From Metridium senile (lineage: Eukaryota; Cnidaria; Anthozoa; Actiniaria; Metridiidae), in assembly GCA_949775045.1 (NCBI GenBank), contig OX459105.1:3042686-3106685 (forward strand): a stretch of 64,000 nt of DNA. The letters are read 5' to 3'. The position numbers were made by a program, and so were the translations under genes. The notes under the pieces are model-generated. The model was not told the DNA's origin. It saw only the letters and a list, made by a program, of their open reading frames with translations, and searched no databases. Positions 52,601 through 58,251 of this stretch are shown piece by piece. How positions within the stretch are numbered: the first letter of the stretch is position 1; each line of letters starts with the position of its first letter.

Positions 52601-54628
52601 AGGCATTCGTCACATGCTGAATAAAAACCGGTTTCAACAGGTTTCAACCCGCTCTTCTTCAGTAAAACTACTGGGAAGCCATTCGAAAGCAACGCGCGTC
52701 GTAAAATATCAAAAAAAATATTGCTTTCTCTCTTTTAAATAGCCATATAATAAACAACTTATTAACCTCGTTTGCTCGGTCTGTACAGAGAAATATCAGC
52801 CGTCGGTCTTTTTGCACAGCCCCTGATATTTCTCTGTACAGACCTCGCGCTCGGTTAATAAGTAGTTAGTATTTGTTAGTTTGCTGCTTATTTTAGATGA
52901 GAAAAGAGTTAAACATTTCTTAGATTTATTCAAAAGTTATTTTGCAGGACCTAGTCGCGTGACCTCAACAATCAAAAGAGATATAAGTAGCACAAAATAA
53001 ATTTCAGGCCTCATAAGATTTTGCCAAAACAAACATTCCTATATAACTTGAAAACCTGAGCTATTGGAATTTTTTTTTGAAAACAAGGCTAGCCTGTCAG
53101 TCATACAAATCTTTGTTATTTTTGATAGAGATATCGAGATAAAACTTTCTGAGAATGTTTGTTCTCATATTCTTTTAAGAATGCTGCAATTCATTTTGTG
53201 CTTCTCTGAAAACTTTTAATTGTCAACGTCACGTGACCTGGGCCTTATCTTGTTTGAACTAGTGATCTTTTGATGTCAATCAAATACTTGCGATCCCTCG
53301 GCATATATTATCGGTTTTCATTGACGTCATCAAAAATATTTCAGGCAGTTTCAGAGACCTCAACCCAATAAAAGTACTTTTACGTGAAAGAGTGAGTAAA
53401 ACTATGTAAATTGGCAAACATTCAACTCAAACCAAAGTTTTTGCAGGCTTGCTTCAAAATATTGCCTTGAAATGTGATAATTCAGTTTCTTTTGTGTTTA
53501 CAGTTTTCTTTACTTCTAAACTCATATTATAAGTCAGGATTGTATAATTGAGGTTATATTTCATTTGACGACAGTTACTGTGTCAAGTAACACAGGTTAT
53601 TTTGATACTACGAAAAGAAGAAGACAGGCTCCAAAGAAGACAGCGTTATCTTTACAGTTTGGTACAGATTTGCATATTAATTGAAAAGGTCGTTTGCTTT
53701 AAATTACAAAATACTAATGTTGACATATGTTTTGCAAAACAAACAAGACCTAACTTAGTGCTAACGCGCCTAAGAAGTTAAAACAATTATTCAAAATAAG
53801 TAAAGGCAAACGAAACTCCATCGCGACGTCCGACGAAATATAAACATTACCCAACACTGATATTCGATGTAAGAGTGCAAGGTATAAAGCCGTGAAACAA
53901 CTACTAATTATTTAGAAAGTAATAGTGTTCAGTTAGAGTGGTTTTCATTAACCCGTGAAACAAAGTGTATTAGTTAAAGTGTAATAGTCAATTAACAACA
54001 AAAGAACACAATGGAATTACAGTGTATTAAAGAGTGATACACTAAAGAGTGTTTCACGGGTTTATGAAAACGATTGTACAGTTACTTGGATAGAGCTATT
54101 CCTCTTAAATAACCCGTGAATCAAAGTGTATTAGTATTTAGTTATAAACTACTTGGATATTGTATAAGAATTCACTTAGACATTATTAAAACACACAGCT
54201 CACATCACAATAAATCACATTAGTCACGCTGTTCTGATCCAGTGACATCCACAAGTTCGAACAAAATAGTGCAATTAGATTAACTTATATTTACTTCTGT
54301 TTTACGGTTAGAGTGGTTTTCATTAACCTGTGAAACAAAAGTTACTTATTATAATAAATAGTAATAGCAAGAATCAAACACAAGAAAACAAAATGATTAT
54401 AGCGTAATAGTCAAAAATGTATTTCACGGGTTTATGAAAATCACTCTATATATTATGCGCTGTATTTCGGTATTAATAGAGTGTTTCCTACCTATAAAAT
54501 GTCATTACCATAAAGCAAAGTAAACATAGAATATAATCCATTATTTTCCATCACTAACCTGTAGTTTTTTGCAGCAATAAGAATACAATCACGATACGGA
54601 AATGAAATACAACACGATCGTCTGCCAT
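17785..54628 (-). CDS. Receptor gene B: signal peptide - 4x F5/8C - Ig - 6x FN3 - TM - ITAM-like tail (two frame-breaking changes)
   Basis: Gene B has 27 exons on the minus strand, listed separately below, with about 4,964 nt of coding sequence (around 1,650 codons). Extracellular order is signal peptide, four F5/8C domains, one Ig domain, six FN3 domains and a phosphatase-receptor-like juxtamembrane region; then one transmembrane helix and a tail of repeated tyrosine motifs. There is no kinase or phosphatase domain, so any signalling must go through recruited SH2 proteins (inference). Two changes break the frame: an 8-nt loss in the first F5/8C exon and an extra base in the last. All F5/8C modules begin and end in phase 1, so leaving out modules 1 and 4 gives exactly 4,056 nt, a continuous frame. 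It is therefore either a decaying gene, a gene rescued by module skipping, or partly affected by sequence error. No known gene name can be given. Confidence 0.82.
18409..18457 (-). CDS. Gene B exon 26: tail segment with YENT site
   Basis: It encodes RNSKYEEKDSPQQVVYE, read in the frame set by the microexon. With the next exon it forms VVYENT, a Y-x-N site of the kind bound by Grb2-type SH2 domains. Gene A has RNYEEKTSPQPIVYE in the same place. Confidence 0.78.
18516..18727. mobile_element. MITE with TA flanks beside the gene B microexon
   Basis: Ends read 'gtcccctacacagttctct' and, inverted, 'gtccccttcacagttccct', bordered by TA. Inner arms carry 'gaacgttgagcttgcaatga' and its inverse. It lies 30 bp from exon 25. 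A diverged half copy seems to lie at 20,455-20,530. Confidence 0.75.
18758..18779 (-). CDS. Gene B exon 25: 22-nt microexon in the tail
   Basis: It encodes VEEQSTK and enters in phase 1 and leaves in phase 2. Without it the transmembrane exon cannot join the next tail exon in frame. The same 22-nt exon, same phases, occurs in gene A at 63257-63278 (VKEQPAK). Confidence 0.75.
18881..19193. repeat. 73-bp tandem repeat, four copies plus a partial
   Basis: Units start 'tgaatctaaaaatatatca' at 18,881, 18,954, 19,027 and 19,100, with a partial at 19,173. Each carries 'gttgactctctcgtgagcct' or a near variant. It lies in the intron between the transmembrane exon and the microexon. Confidence 0.9.
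19226..19411. repeat. Inverted repeat (65-bp arms) ending near the TM exon
   Basis: 'agaaatagaattacgagaag' and 'tttgtatatttcggtctt' on the left are inverted on the right around 50 bp. The right arm stops 65 bp from gene B exon 24. Confidence 0.8.
19477..19578 (-). CDS. Gene B exon 24: transmembrane helix
   Basis: It encodes a short lead (STAETN) then FLISLSFNVVFIVIIILLLI and YNLYLRKK. About 22 hydrophobic residues followed by Arg-Lys-Lys make a single stop-transfer helix, tail inside. Phase 1-1; gene A has the same exon. Confidence 0.85.
19648..19686 (-). CDS. Gene B exon 23: membrane-proximal linker
   Basis: A 39-nt exon encodes EDGKKGQSQEDIF, with acceptor TTTTAG and donor GTGAGT. Gene A has the matching exon 63660-63704 (GKKGQSHEDCTC). 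Phase 1-1. Confidence 0.7.
19706..19935. mobile_element. MITE copy 1 (right end truncated)
   Basis: It starts 'tacacctatttcaattaacg' and runs parallel to the full copy at 21,941-22,196, but its right arm breaks off after 'gatcaaccattcc'. Confidence 0.75.
20350..20404 (-). CDS. Gene B exon 22: juxtamembrane segment 3
   Basis: A 55-nt exon encodes DLYGGMVKIAEVKVPVSK in phase 0 to 1, flanked by AG and GT. It continues the phosphatase-receptor-like segment. It is short, so the call rests on phase and context. Confidence 0.55.
21179..21356 (-). CDS. Gene B exon 21: juxtamembrane segment 2, phosphatase-receptor-like
   Basis: It encodes KKRSPECSKLTCKEIAKN, then LPPNTETFTLGDGKKYGNYE and NVKLEEGKQYEVFQCGKT. 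The pattern 'LP......LGDGK.YGNY.N..L..G..Y.VF' resembles the membrane-proximal region of receptor-type tyrosine phosphatases. The acceptor is weak (AAGAAGAG) but is the one that keeps phase 2 to 0. No phosphatase catalytic domain follows. Confidence 0.7.
21540..21800. repeat. CAT/ACA-rich low-complexity tract
   Basis: Irregular runs of 'catcatcat' and 'caacatcatc' fill most of the intron between exons 20 and 21. Confidence 0.8.
21816..21912 (-). CDS. Gene B exon 20: juxtamembrane segment 1
   Basis: It encodes EPPVPKGGYVSTITSAVGNI and TLWKISDINGKL, phase 1 to 2, with donor GA|GTAAGA. Extracellular linker between the last FN3 and the membrane. No matching exon is seen in gene A. A MITE begins 28 bp from its acceptor. 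Confidence 0.65.
21941..22196. mobile_element. MITE copy 2 (complete), next to exon 20
   Basis: Ends are 'cacctatttcaattaacgtt' and, inverted, 'cacctacttcaattaacgtt', bordered by TA. Arms of about 70 bp. It lies 28 bp upstream of the exon 20 acceptor. Confidence 0.82.
22353..22421. repeat. Octamer repeat GAGTGACT, about eight copies
   Basis: Eight perfect tandem copies of an 8-bp unit in the intron between exons 19 and 20. Confidence 0.9.
22635..22796. repeat. Inverted repeat with 49-bp near-perfect arms
   Basis: 'tacgccaaaacgacaaatta' with 'gtggaaactagtttcg' on the left is inverted on the right with almost no mismatch, loop about 60 bp. The high identity suggests a young element. Confidence 0.8.
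23493..23694 (-). CDS. Gene B exon 19: FN3 domain 6, second part
   Basis: It encodes ITIYGWKTYDFSWVGF, then LTTTVTDLCPATRYRFTVSA and TTECGKGKDS. It matches the last FN3 of gene A ('LYPATRYRFTVSATTECGEG') very closely, fixing the alignment of the two genes. Ends in phase 1. Confidence 0.87.
24414..24520 (-). CDS. Gene B exon 18: FN3 domain 6, first part
   Basis: It encodes VPGPPRDLEVVKMDKRTAKL and KWSPLQLLANPVKHYT, the 'P.P..L.V......L.W.P' start of an FN3 domain. Phase 1 to 0. Confidence 0.8.
24600..25020. repeat. ATC/CAT trinucleotide-rich tract
   Basis: About 400 bp of imperfect CAT, ATC and ACC triplets between exons 17 and 18. Open frames over it are low-complexity (His/Ile or Met/Val/Asp) and not genes. 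Its end abuts the donor of exon 17. Confidence 0.88.
25038..25355 (-). CDS. Gene B exon 17: FN3 domain 5
   Basis: It encodes APVSPAKPKVVEYNTTTFHI, SFQPLPSTNGRIIIYELENV, VSCGEVPCRG and YNIKVRAYTIKGAGQYS. The B-strand tryptophan is replaced by Phe (SFQPLP); otherwise it is a typical FN3. Four cysteines lie in the middle. Phase 1-1. Confidence 0.85.
25981..26268 (-). CDS. Gene B exon 16: FN3 domain 4
   Basis: It encodes PPSEPTVVKTTVIDPVDS, VKIEWNHPSSPNGIIRHYKV, SYGKTGDEKAE and LSYKIKVCAYTVNDG. FN3 landmarks (W, 'YKVSYG', 'YKIKVCAYT') are present. Phase 1-1. Confidence 0.87.
26835..27128 (-). CDS. Gene B exon 15: FN3 domain 3
   Basis: It encodes EPDATPEIFKGTAISSTNIS, LSWDLPPSDKRNGLIKGYKL, WYCKTDDC, then YTFKVLAYTSVGDGPYT. 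Two or three extra cysteines in the C-E region suggest a local disulphide. Phase 1-1. Confidence 0.88.
27687..27912 (-). CDS. Gene B exon 14: FN3 domain 2, second part
   Basis: It encodes VPVGIRCAPSRYKVTYSKTS, then LTGLDKWTEYTITVKVRND, KGYGPASS and a linker REDG. It completes the domain begun in exon 13 in the same frame and ends in phase 1. Confidence 0.85.
28153..28418. mobile_element. MITE-like element with 'actctctc' ends
   Basis: The left end 'taatgactctctcgtaag' is answered by inverted 'cagttgactctctcctaa' on the right; inner 'gtggtcgcttac' blocks repeat. In the intron between exons 13 and 14. Confidence 0.6.
28561..28706. repeat. Hairpin element, about 60-bp arms
   Basis: 'gggaattccacg', 'gaatttcactcgaaaaatca' and 'atatcgcat' on the left are inverted on the right around a GC-rich loop of about 25 bp. 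A second small hairpin follows at 28,783-28,832 ('gaaaccggatgagagggtat'). Confidence 0.82.
29024..29085 (-). CDS. Gene B exon 13: FN3 domain 2, first part
   Basis: It encodes VAPGGVTAVAQTSQSILVTW plus Q, strands A and B of an FN3 domain. 62 nt, phase 1 to 0. A 7.25-kb intron with a large inverted-repeat element precedes it. Confidence 0.75.
29086..29819. other. Gene B intron stretch, nothing recognised
   Basis: The stretch between exon 13 and the 4.7-kb element holds only short frames; I see no feature in it. Confidence 0.55.
31676..31695. repeat. Poly-G run
   Basis: An uninterrupted run of about 16-18 G inside the 4.7-kb element. Confidence 0.85.
32755..32995. mobile_element. Nested MITE with G-run arms
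   Basis: 'aggggtggaccatttaactt' on the left is inverted on the right as 'caaatggtccacccct', each next to a long G or C run; inner arms share 'aaatttcctgcacgg'. It is inserted in the larger inverted-repeat element. Confidence 0.8.
34562..36094. other. Gene B intron stretch with scattered repeat pieces
   Basis: Apart from a diverged piece of the 36.1-kb hairpin family near 34,970 I see no gene or ordered repeat. Confidence 0.5.
36095..36280. repeat. Hairpin MITE-like element beside exon 12
   Basis: 'gcaatagaagccagttcct' with 'gaaatagagcac' is inverted on the right side; the centre pairs 'gttataaaatcac'. The right end is 60 bp from the exon 12 donor. A related 'ctctatttcaccggtagag' piece lies near 34,970. 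Confidence 0.82.
36339..36629 (-). CDS. Gene B exon 12: FN3 domain 1
   Basis: A whole FN3 domain lies in one exon: YSSAPSLSTVGSILSRSAVV, SWGKPSLKASQ, TYVIKYWNSD, TSYNVSVKAVSKLGEGPWS, KTFKTDTE. The W in strand B, 'Y.V.YW' in strand C and 'Y.V.V.A....G.GP.S' in strands F-G are diagnostic. Phase 1-1. Confidence 0.87.
36681..36834 (-). pseudogene. Decayed duplicate of FN3-1 exon fragment
   Basis: Between exons 11 and 12 there is a degraded copy of part of exon 12: 'gttactccatggtc' with 'tctcaccaag', and later 'acactgatagtctttgttgt', match 36,361-36,500 in order. Several small gaps and no usable splice edges make it a relic of an extra FN3 repeat. Confidence 0.75.
36869..36975 (-). CDS. Gene B exon 11: Ig-like domain, last part
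   Basis: It encodes CTNVTCRNVFVCRAKYAKY and then a stretch ending VLVNLG. 'VFVCRAKY' supplies the F-strand cysteine ('Y.C.A'). Phase 2 to phase 1, consistent with both neighbours. Confidence 0.78.
37298..37529 (-). CDS. Gene B exon 10: Ig-like domain, first part
   Basis: It encodes PSPPEIKALSNKILTA, then YVDLECIVQEPLIQYIDWYS and onward to VLRVNYTNVNNVIITYQ. The 'LEC' cysteine and 'DWYSG' tryptophan are the B- and C-strand landmarks of an Ig fold. It enters in phase 1 and leaves in phase 2. Confidence 0.8.
37656..37798 (-). CDS. Gene B exon 9: F5/8C domain 4, second half, with one-base insertion
   Basis: The exon is 143 nt where the gene C copy is 142. The plus strand reads 'actcttaacat' here and 'actctaacat' in gene C, so the reading strand has AAGAG in place of AGAG. 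The first part (VFQGNSDRTSIVVRW) and the last part (VYPQSWNTAICMRIELFGC) are each perfect F5/8C sequence but lie in different frames. The extra base sits in an A run, so a sequencing error is possible. Confidence 0.82.
38335..38642 (-). CDS. Gene B exon 8: F5/8C domain 4, first half
   Basis: It opens CRSPFGVEKGGSVKDSKMMS and has GRLYGNVSWCSNTSSNTEY, IQIDLGKMVTLTGIATQGDH and WVKSYTLKYSLDGSLWNDYR. The frame is open; the length equals gene C. Confidence 0.88.
39203..39344 (-). CDS. Gene B exon 7: F5/8C domain 3, second half
   Basis: It encodes VFTGNTDKTTIVTNTLAVPT, then FLRFYPTEFEMYAAMRVDVY and GVPA; 142 nt, ends in phase 1. A 5.4-kb intron precedes it. Confidence 0.87.
40003..40127. repeat. 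Hairpin MITE-like element in gene B intron 6
   Basis: 'attacacggtgg', 'gaagatatga' and 'ttttattttc' on the left pair with their inverses on the right around about 35 bp. Confidence 0.78.
40555..40860. repeat. Cluster of 'attcctaggaat'-type motifs
   Basis: About 300 bp hold many overlapping self-complementary 'cctagga' and 'gaattcc' words in irregular spacing, likely a decayed tandem or hairpin repeat. Confidence 0.6.
40861..42248. other. Gene B intron 6 stretch, repeat debris
   Basis: Two similar words ('aaggccttcagttggccttc' near 41,039 and 'aaagcctttggttagccttc' near 41,303) look like 3' tails of retroelements, and 'gaacacc'/'aataagaac' words near 41.6-42.1 kb pair loosely as a hairpin. 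No coding sequence. Confidence 0.45.
42249..42306. repeat. Perfect 27-bp-arm palindrome
   Basis: 'gtgcagccggtttaattacc' plus 'cgtaata' is exactly inverted across a 3-4 bp centre. No mismatch in the arms. Confidence 0.9.
42856..44187. mobile_element. 1.3-kb element with short terminal inverted repeats
   Basis: The left end 'caattgaaggggtcaaaat' matches the inverted right end 'caattgaaggggccaaaat'. The interior shows only short open frames with no recognisable domain. It lies in gene B intron 6. Confidence 0.6.
44762..45078 (-). CDS. Gene B exon 6: F5/8C domain 3, first half
   Basis: It opens CSKMSVGVPYSSLVPDHRFT and contains NWLQIDLGSV and the core AVDTQGNGY (Asp where gene C has Ala), then YKLRISLDNVNWRYYQDNN. 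It is 6 nt longer than the gene C exon, in frame, within the loop before NWLQ. Confidence 0.87.
45304..45454 (-). CDS. Gene B exon 5: F5/8C domain 2, second half
   Basis: It encodes DFVANTDSGTIIKNLLYEGT through IRINAKSDYG to CMRTELYGVQQNT; 151 nt, phase 0 to 1. The intron to exon 4 is about 195 bp. Confidence 0.85.
45650..45969 (-). CDS. Gene B exon 4: F5/8C domain 2, first half
   Basis: It opens with a split Glu then FSCKSLPVGVASVAKIPDNS. The core GRLGYTAGSSWCAATSDSSP, YLQVNLNSPYIICDVATQGD and YQIQTSTDGSSFTDYK are present. The acceptor lies about 40 bp from a 500-bp AAAC repeat. The exon can also join exon 1 directly in frame (G + AA = Glu). Confidence 0.87.
46010..46676. repeat. Very long AAAC microsatellite followed by AAAT and AATG runs
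   Basis: About 125 uninterrupted AAAC units (46,010-46,510) pass into about 23 AAAT units and then a few AATG units. It ends about 40 bp upstream (in reading sense) of the exon 4 acceptor of gene B; on the gene strand it reads as (GTTT)n. Open frames over it in all readings are artefacts. Confidence 0.97.
47038..47182 (-). CDS. Gene B exon 3: F5/8C domain 1, second half
   Basis: It encodes LFPGNTDKNTAVKNDVVIPV and onward to ALRVEVYGIDGK, open in its own frame, 145 nt as in gene C. Upstream phase is lost because of the change in exon 2. Confidence 0.83.
47183..48156. other. Gene B intron 2 stretch, nothing recognised
   Basis: No feature beyond short A runs; the short open frames show no domain. 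Confidence 0.5.
48157..48848. repeat. Inverted repeat pair (about 70-bp arms)
   Basis: 'tagctcttactgcgcat' and 'agctatcttggctctggcat' occur at 48,163-48,218 and inverted at 48,775-48,835. Gene B intron 2. Confidence 0.75.
48929..50749. mobile_element. Element with inverted ends enclosing a 220-bp tandem array
   Basis: 'aagtgcttat' and 'gtcaaaaatgggacatattt' on the left are inverted on the right (50,696-50,749), and 'gacgacacaagttac' near 49,115 is inverted near 50,545. The enclosed DNA is largely the tandem array 49,337-50,290. Unclassified, probably a non-autonomous DNA element. Confidence 0.6.
49337..50290. repeat. Tandem array, 185-226-bp unit, about 4.5 copies
   Basis: 'ggcaataaactcgg' recurs at 49,351, 49,536, 49,755, 49,981 and 50,205. 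Units share 'tcattattggagtgtttagg' and 'acgtgatttgaatcgaa'. The first unit is shorter. Open frames in it repeat with the unit and are not genes. Confidence 0.9.
50750..51442. other. Gene B intron 2 stretch near exon 2, nothing recognised
   Basis: No coding match or ordered repeat seen. Confidence 0.5.
51443..51754 (-). CDS. Gene B exon 2: F5/8C domain 1, first half, frameshifted
   Basis: It aligns closely to gene C 11263-11588 with the same splice edges. It lacks 8 nt near 51,550 (gene C 'tagctacagcacagat', here 'tagcagat') and 6 more nt nearby. The 8-nt loss removes the AVA of the conserved ICAVATKG core, shifts the frame and brings in a TGA within a few codons. Without the shift the exon would be an ordinary F5/8C half. 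Confidence 0.8.
52757..52863. repeat. Hairpin element in gene B intron 1
   Basis: 'cttattaacc' and 'ctgtacagagaaatatca' on the left are inverted on the right around about 25 bp. The rest of 51.8-53.5 kb shows nothing I can name. Confidence 0.75.
53934..54450. repeat. Two hairpin MITE-like copies with 'acccgtgaaacaaagtgta' arms
   Basis: The word 'cattaacccgtgaaacaaag' and its inverse 'tttcacgggtttatgaaaa' bracket 53,934-54,075 and 54,308-54,445, with another in between. Related arms occur in gene C intron 1 at 13,485-13,890 and 15,650-15,935, at the same distance from the first exon. Confidence 0.7.
54559..54628 (-). CDS. Gene B exon 1: signal peptide
   Basis: It encodes MADDRVVFHFRIVIVFLLLQ then KTT and ends in phase 1 at a GT donor. 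The start context (A at -3, G at +4) is strong. It is nearly identical to the two gene C first exons, and the 5' flank is shared with 16,121 onward. Confidence 0.8.
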
Positions 54629-55044
54629 GTTTCGCGAAGGTATGTATACAACCTCGTTTGCATACTAGAGTTGGTTTCTTACGTGACGCTAATAAGGAAC
54701 AACTCAAATATCTAATGGAAGGTCAGTAAGATCAGACGACGGGGGAGGGGACGGTGAGTTCAACCGACTATAAGTTTTTTTCTTTCATTTGATTAGGAGT
54801 AAAATAAACAATAACGATCGAAGAAATAACTAAAGCTAAAGAAACGAGAAAACCCCTTAAGGAACTGTTACTGACGATAACACCACATTGTCGAACGCAT
54901 TTATTAAGCAACAATGATGATGATCTTGGTTCAAAACTACAAAAAGCAGAAAATGTACTGGGTAAAATTACAAAACGTTAAATGAATAAGCAGAAAAGAG
55001 AATACTTACATTCTGGTGCTACGACGCATCTTGACTGTGATTAA
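54629..55044. promoter_or_regulatory. Putative gene B promoter/5' UTR flank
   Basis: This stretch is nearly identical to 16,121-16,520 next to the gene C start, sharing 'gacgacgggggaggggac' and 'ggtgagttcaaccgactat'. Position and conservation suggest promoter or 5' UTR; no core element is certain. Confidence 0.45.
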
Positions 55045-55824
55045 AGGCCCAGTATCGACCGGGATGCTTTGCGTGCCTCGACCTAATTTCGTGTATCACG
55101 AAATTATCAAAGTTCACAATGTCTTCTCAATCCAAATAATCCTAAGTAATCATGCTAATATCTCAAAACATTTCACTGTATTTAAGTTCTCTATGTATAT
55201 TTTACAACATCTGTGCCGGAATATTTTGTATATTTTCCGTAAATAGATGTAAATAACAAGCTTTGATGTTTGAGTATGTTTGAGTAGATTACAATCAACT
55301 CGGCCGCTTCGCAGGCATCTCATTCCGAACCACGGACTAGCAGTTAAAATATGCCATAGAGCTGCTCAGACGAGACGATAATATACTATGGACATTAAAA
55401 ATACTTATTAACTTTATATTTGGAGCTCAACTTTCTTAAACATATTTTTACTACAACGATTGCTTAATAATAACAAAGCGGACAAATCGAGTACTTGATC
55501 ATTATCGTTACTTTGATAATACAACAGAAATACACATAACATACCATGCCCAATCCTTTATTATATTCACCGCATACTATTACACGATAGTTTTCTTCTC
55601 AGGGATGCATTTAAGGATATTCAGAAACACTCAAAAGCTCAAAGGTTCGTCGAAAAAGTTCGCTACTTTCATGTCTGTTGATATGTGATATTTTTCGTAT
55701 CTCCGTACGGCCATGGACTTTGAACTCACGTGGTTTTTGGCCAATTAGAGAGCGCCATTTAACAATAACGCTATTTCAAAACAAAAACAAACGGCCGCAA
55801 AGCATCCCGGTCGATACTGGGCCT
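55045..55824. mobile_element. 780-bp element with TTAA duplication
   Basis: Inverted ends 'aggcccagtatcgaccggga' begin and end the element, each bordered by TTAA (55,041-55,044 and 55,825-55,828). The paralogous site at about 16,530 reads 'gactaactgaattt' without the insert. No transposase; a piggyBac-type MITE is the best reading. Confidence 0.85.
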
Positions 55825-56385
55825 TTAACTGAATTTACATACGCTAAACACTGAATATACGAGATACTCAAATCCTCAAGGGAACGTAACATAAACAAAG
55901 GCTAGAAAGTGAACTAACACAAAGGATAACTAGACAACTTTACGAATGAAGATTTAAACGCAACATTAACAACCACAAATTCTGTTGATTTCAATGCATA
56001 TCCAAATACGATTATAATACAAAATAAACAAGTTAATAATTAAGATATTAGGAAAAAACGGTCAAGAGAAATAAATATATAGCAAGATGCGAGTAAGAAT
56101 ACTATTTTATTGTTTTTATAGTAGTGATGTTTCCTTAGAAATAAATTACATGCACAGCGCGAAATTCGAAATTTCCGTAATCGGAAATTTGGCCGGAAAT
56201 TCGATAGTAACGAATTTCCGTCAAATTTACGGCGACGGAAATCCATTTTGCCAAAGCTGAGCACTTCGTCACATTTCCGTTATGCGTTTACGGTAGTTTG
56301 CGACGTATACCTACTGGTGAATGTTTCCGTTGAATTAAATGCATACGGAAATCAAGAAGTATAAGAGACTGACCGTTATATATTG

Positions 56386-56389
<4 letters not shown>

Positions 56390-56417
<28 letters not shown>

Positions 56418-56418
56418 T
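56390..56418. repeat. Poly-G run in the CACTA-like element
   Basis: About 28 G with an early interruption. Length may vary between alleles or reads. Confidence 0.85.
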
Positions 56419-57139
56419 AGTGGCAATTTGTTTGTGTAATGCTTGTTTTACGCTTGGATCGACATTTCTTTCAGAAGTTGGAATTGGTCCGTCCCTTATA
56501 GTTTCACAATATGATATATCTAGCTTTTTCGCTTGACAAGGGATACTTAAACTACCAAACTTTAATCAAGATAGGTGACCGTTTAGTAATTGTATAAGTC
56601 AGAGTTTGTAACTAACTTTGAATACGTATTTTCCGTACGTCGTAAAATAAAGTTTATTGTATTGTATTGTCAACTTGAGTTGCCGTCTTTCATTTTAGAA
56701 CAATTACCCATTGATGAAGGAAAGTTTTTAACTTGTTTTATTTGTGGAAGGGCAGTTAATAAGTGAGACGACGAATGTTATTCTTCGGATCAGAGTTAAT
56801 AAACGATTTATATCGTTTAAAGTTGAAAAATTATTTTTCAAAGTAAATGTTAACAAACAAAAAAAGTTGTCTCTATAATTTAAATAACAATTAAAAAAAT
56901 ACAAAAATCTGACTGTTAATTGAATTTTTCGGTACTGATGCGAACTGATATAATATAGCTAAATATAGCTTTTTTAAAGCTACTTGAGCTGAATATTCTT
57001 GAAGTATAGCTGTCTTATATGCTGTCTTTTTGGAAGTGTATCATTTAAAGGCTGTTTTCGCCTGTTGCCGTCGCACGGCCTGCTTAACGCTTATAAATAT
57101 CCGCAATTTGTAATGGCCTTATTTTTCATTTGACCGCAC

Positions 57140-57505
57140 GTGCTGGCACGTCGTATTAGGGGATTACTGTATTACGAGATTGTCCCCCACCCTCTAACAA
57201 TCGGTGACGTCAGACGTCTAAACGAGCGGGAAAATCAGTTACGTTGGGCAATCGAACACATCGGACAAGTTCACGCCGTATTCAACGGTTTATTTCGTAG
57301 TTCACTCTCTGTACTAGACAAGCATTTAGCAAAATTTATTGGAACCGATGAAGAAATCAATTTTGACGATCTAAAGAGGGAAATGGAGCTCCTAAAGAAG
57401 ATTTCAAAGCTCTTAAAGAATCGAGAAGAGACCGGGATGGTTCGAACGACAAATACACATCGCAAGAAGAAGGAAATCGATCTCAATTGCTGTGTAAGTA
57501 AGTGA
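57140..57505 (+). CDS. Unrecognised ORF inside the CACTA-like element
   Basis: A 121-codon frame on the plus strand. I do not recognise it. The middle and C-terminal part is charged and probably helical (for example RRLNERENQLRWAIEHIG, then LDKHLAKFIGTDEEINFDDL and KREMELLKKISKLLKNREE). It looks more protein-like than random frames here, with few low-complexity runs, and it stops 20 bp after a possible donor. It could be an exon of an element gene, a captured host exon, or chance. Confidence 0.4.
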   Translation: MLARRIRGLLYYEIVPHPLTIGDVRRLNERENQLRWAIEHIGQVHAVFNGLFRSSLSVLDKHLAKFIGTDEEINFDDLKREMELLKKISKLLKNREETGMVRTTNTHRKKKEIDLNCCVSK

Positions 57506-58251
57506 AATTATTATCATCAAACATCTCATTTACCTATTTGACAATTATACTGGCTGGATCTCTGCGTTTTATATCAATCGAAGTAATGTTAGATTGTATT
57601 AAAATCGACTGTACAGCACTTCCCGCGCTTTTCTAGATCTAATATTGTATTTGTAGGAAGCGTTGTTACTATATGAATACATTAAACTACATACATTAAT
57701 GTATACAACCGAATTATTCCTTTACAAGGAGATATAGCGCGTTATATTTCTATATTGAAAACATTATGAGGTATTGTAATTTCAATAAATTAAATCACTA
57801 AATCATGAAATGCTATACTTAATTCATTGTGAGCACAAAGGTCATTATCGTGACAAATTATTAGGCCTATCGTTCATGTCAATATTTGCTTTAAACCACA
57901 ACCATATTTATAGAAGAAAAAAATAGAACATGCAAAACTCCTTTTAATATCAGATTTGATAAATCACTTCTGTCTAATATCAAAGTGGAATAAAGTTCGT
58001 TTTTATAATGATTTAGATTATAATATGTAGGCAACTAATAGTTTATGGGTTTTCCCTGTGTTTAGTGAGATTTATCTTGTAATGTAACACTTCGTAAACC
58101 ACAAATAATATACATTATTCCTTATATTATTCAATTATGTGACTGTTTTTTTATAATGTTTTAGAAAGAAGTACACAGAGTTTACCGTCAAAGAGCTTTC
58201 AAGGATACTGACCTAAGTCTGTGGAGCTATGAAGAAGGGTTAAGATAAGAG

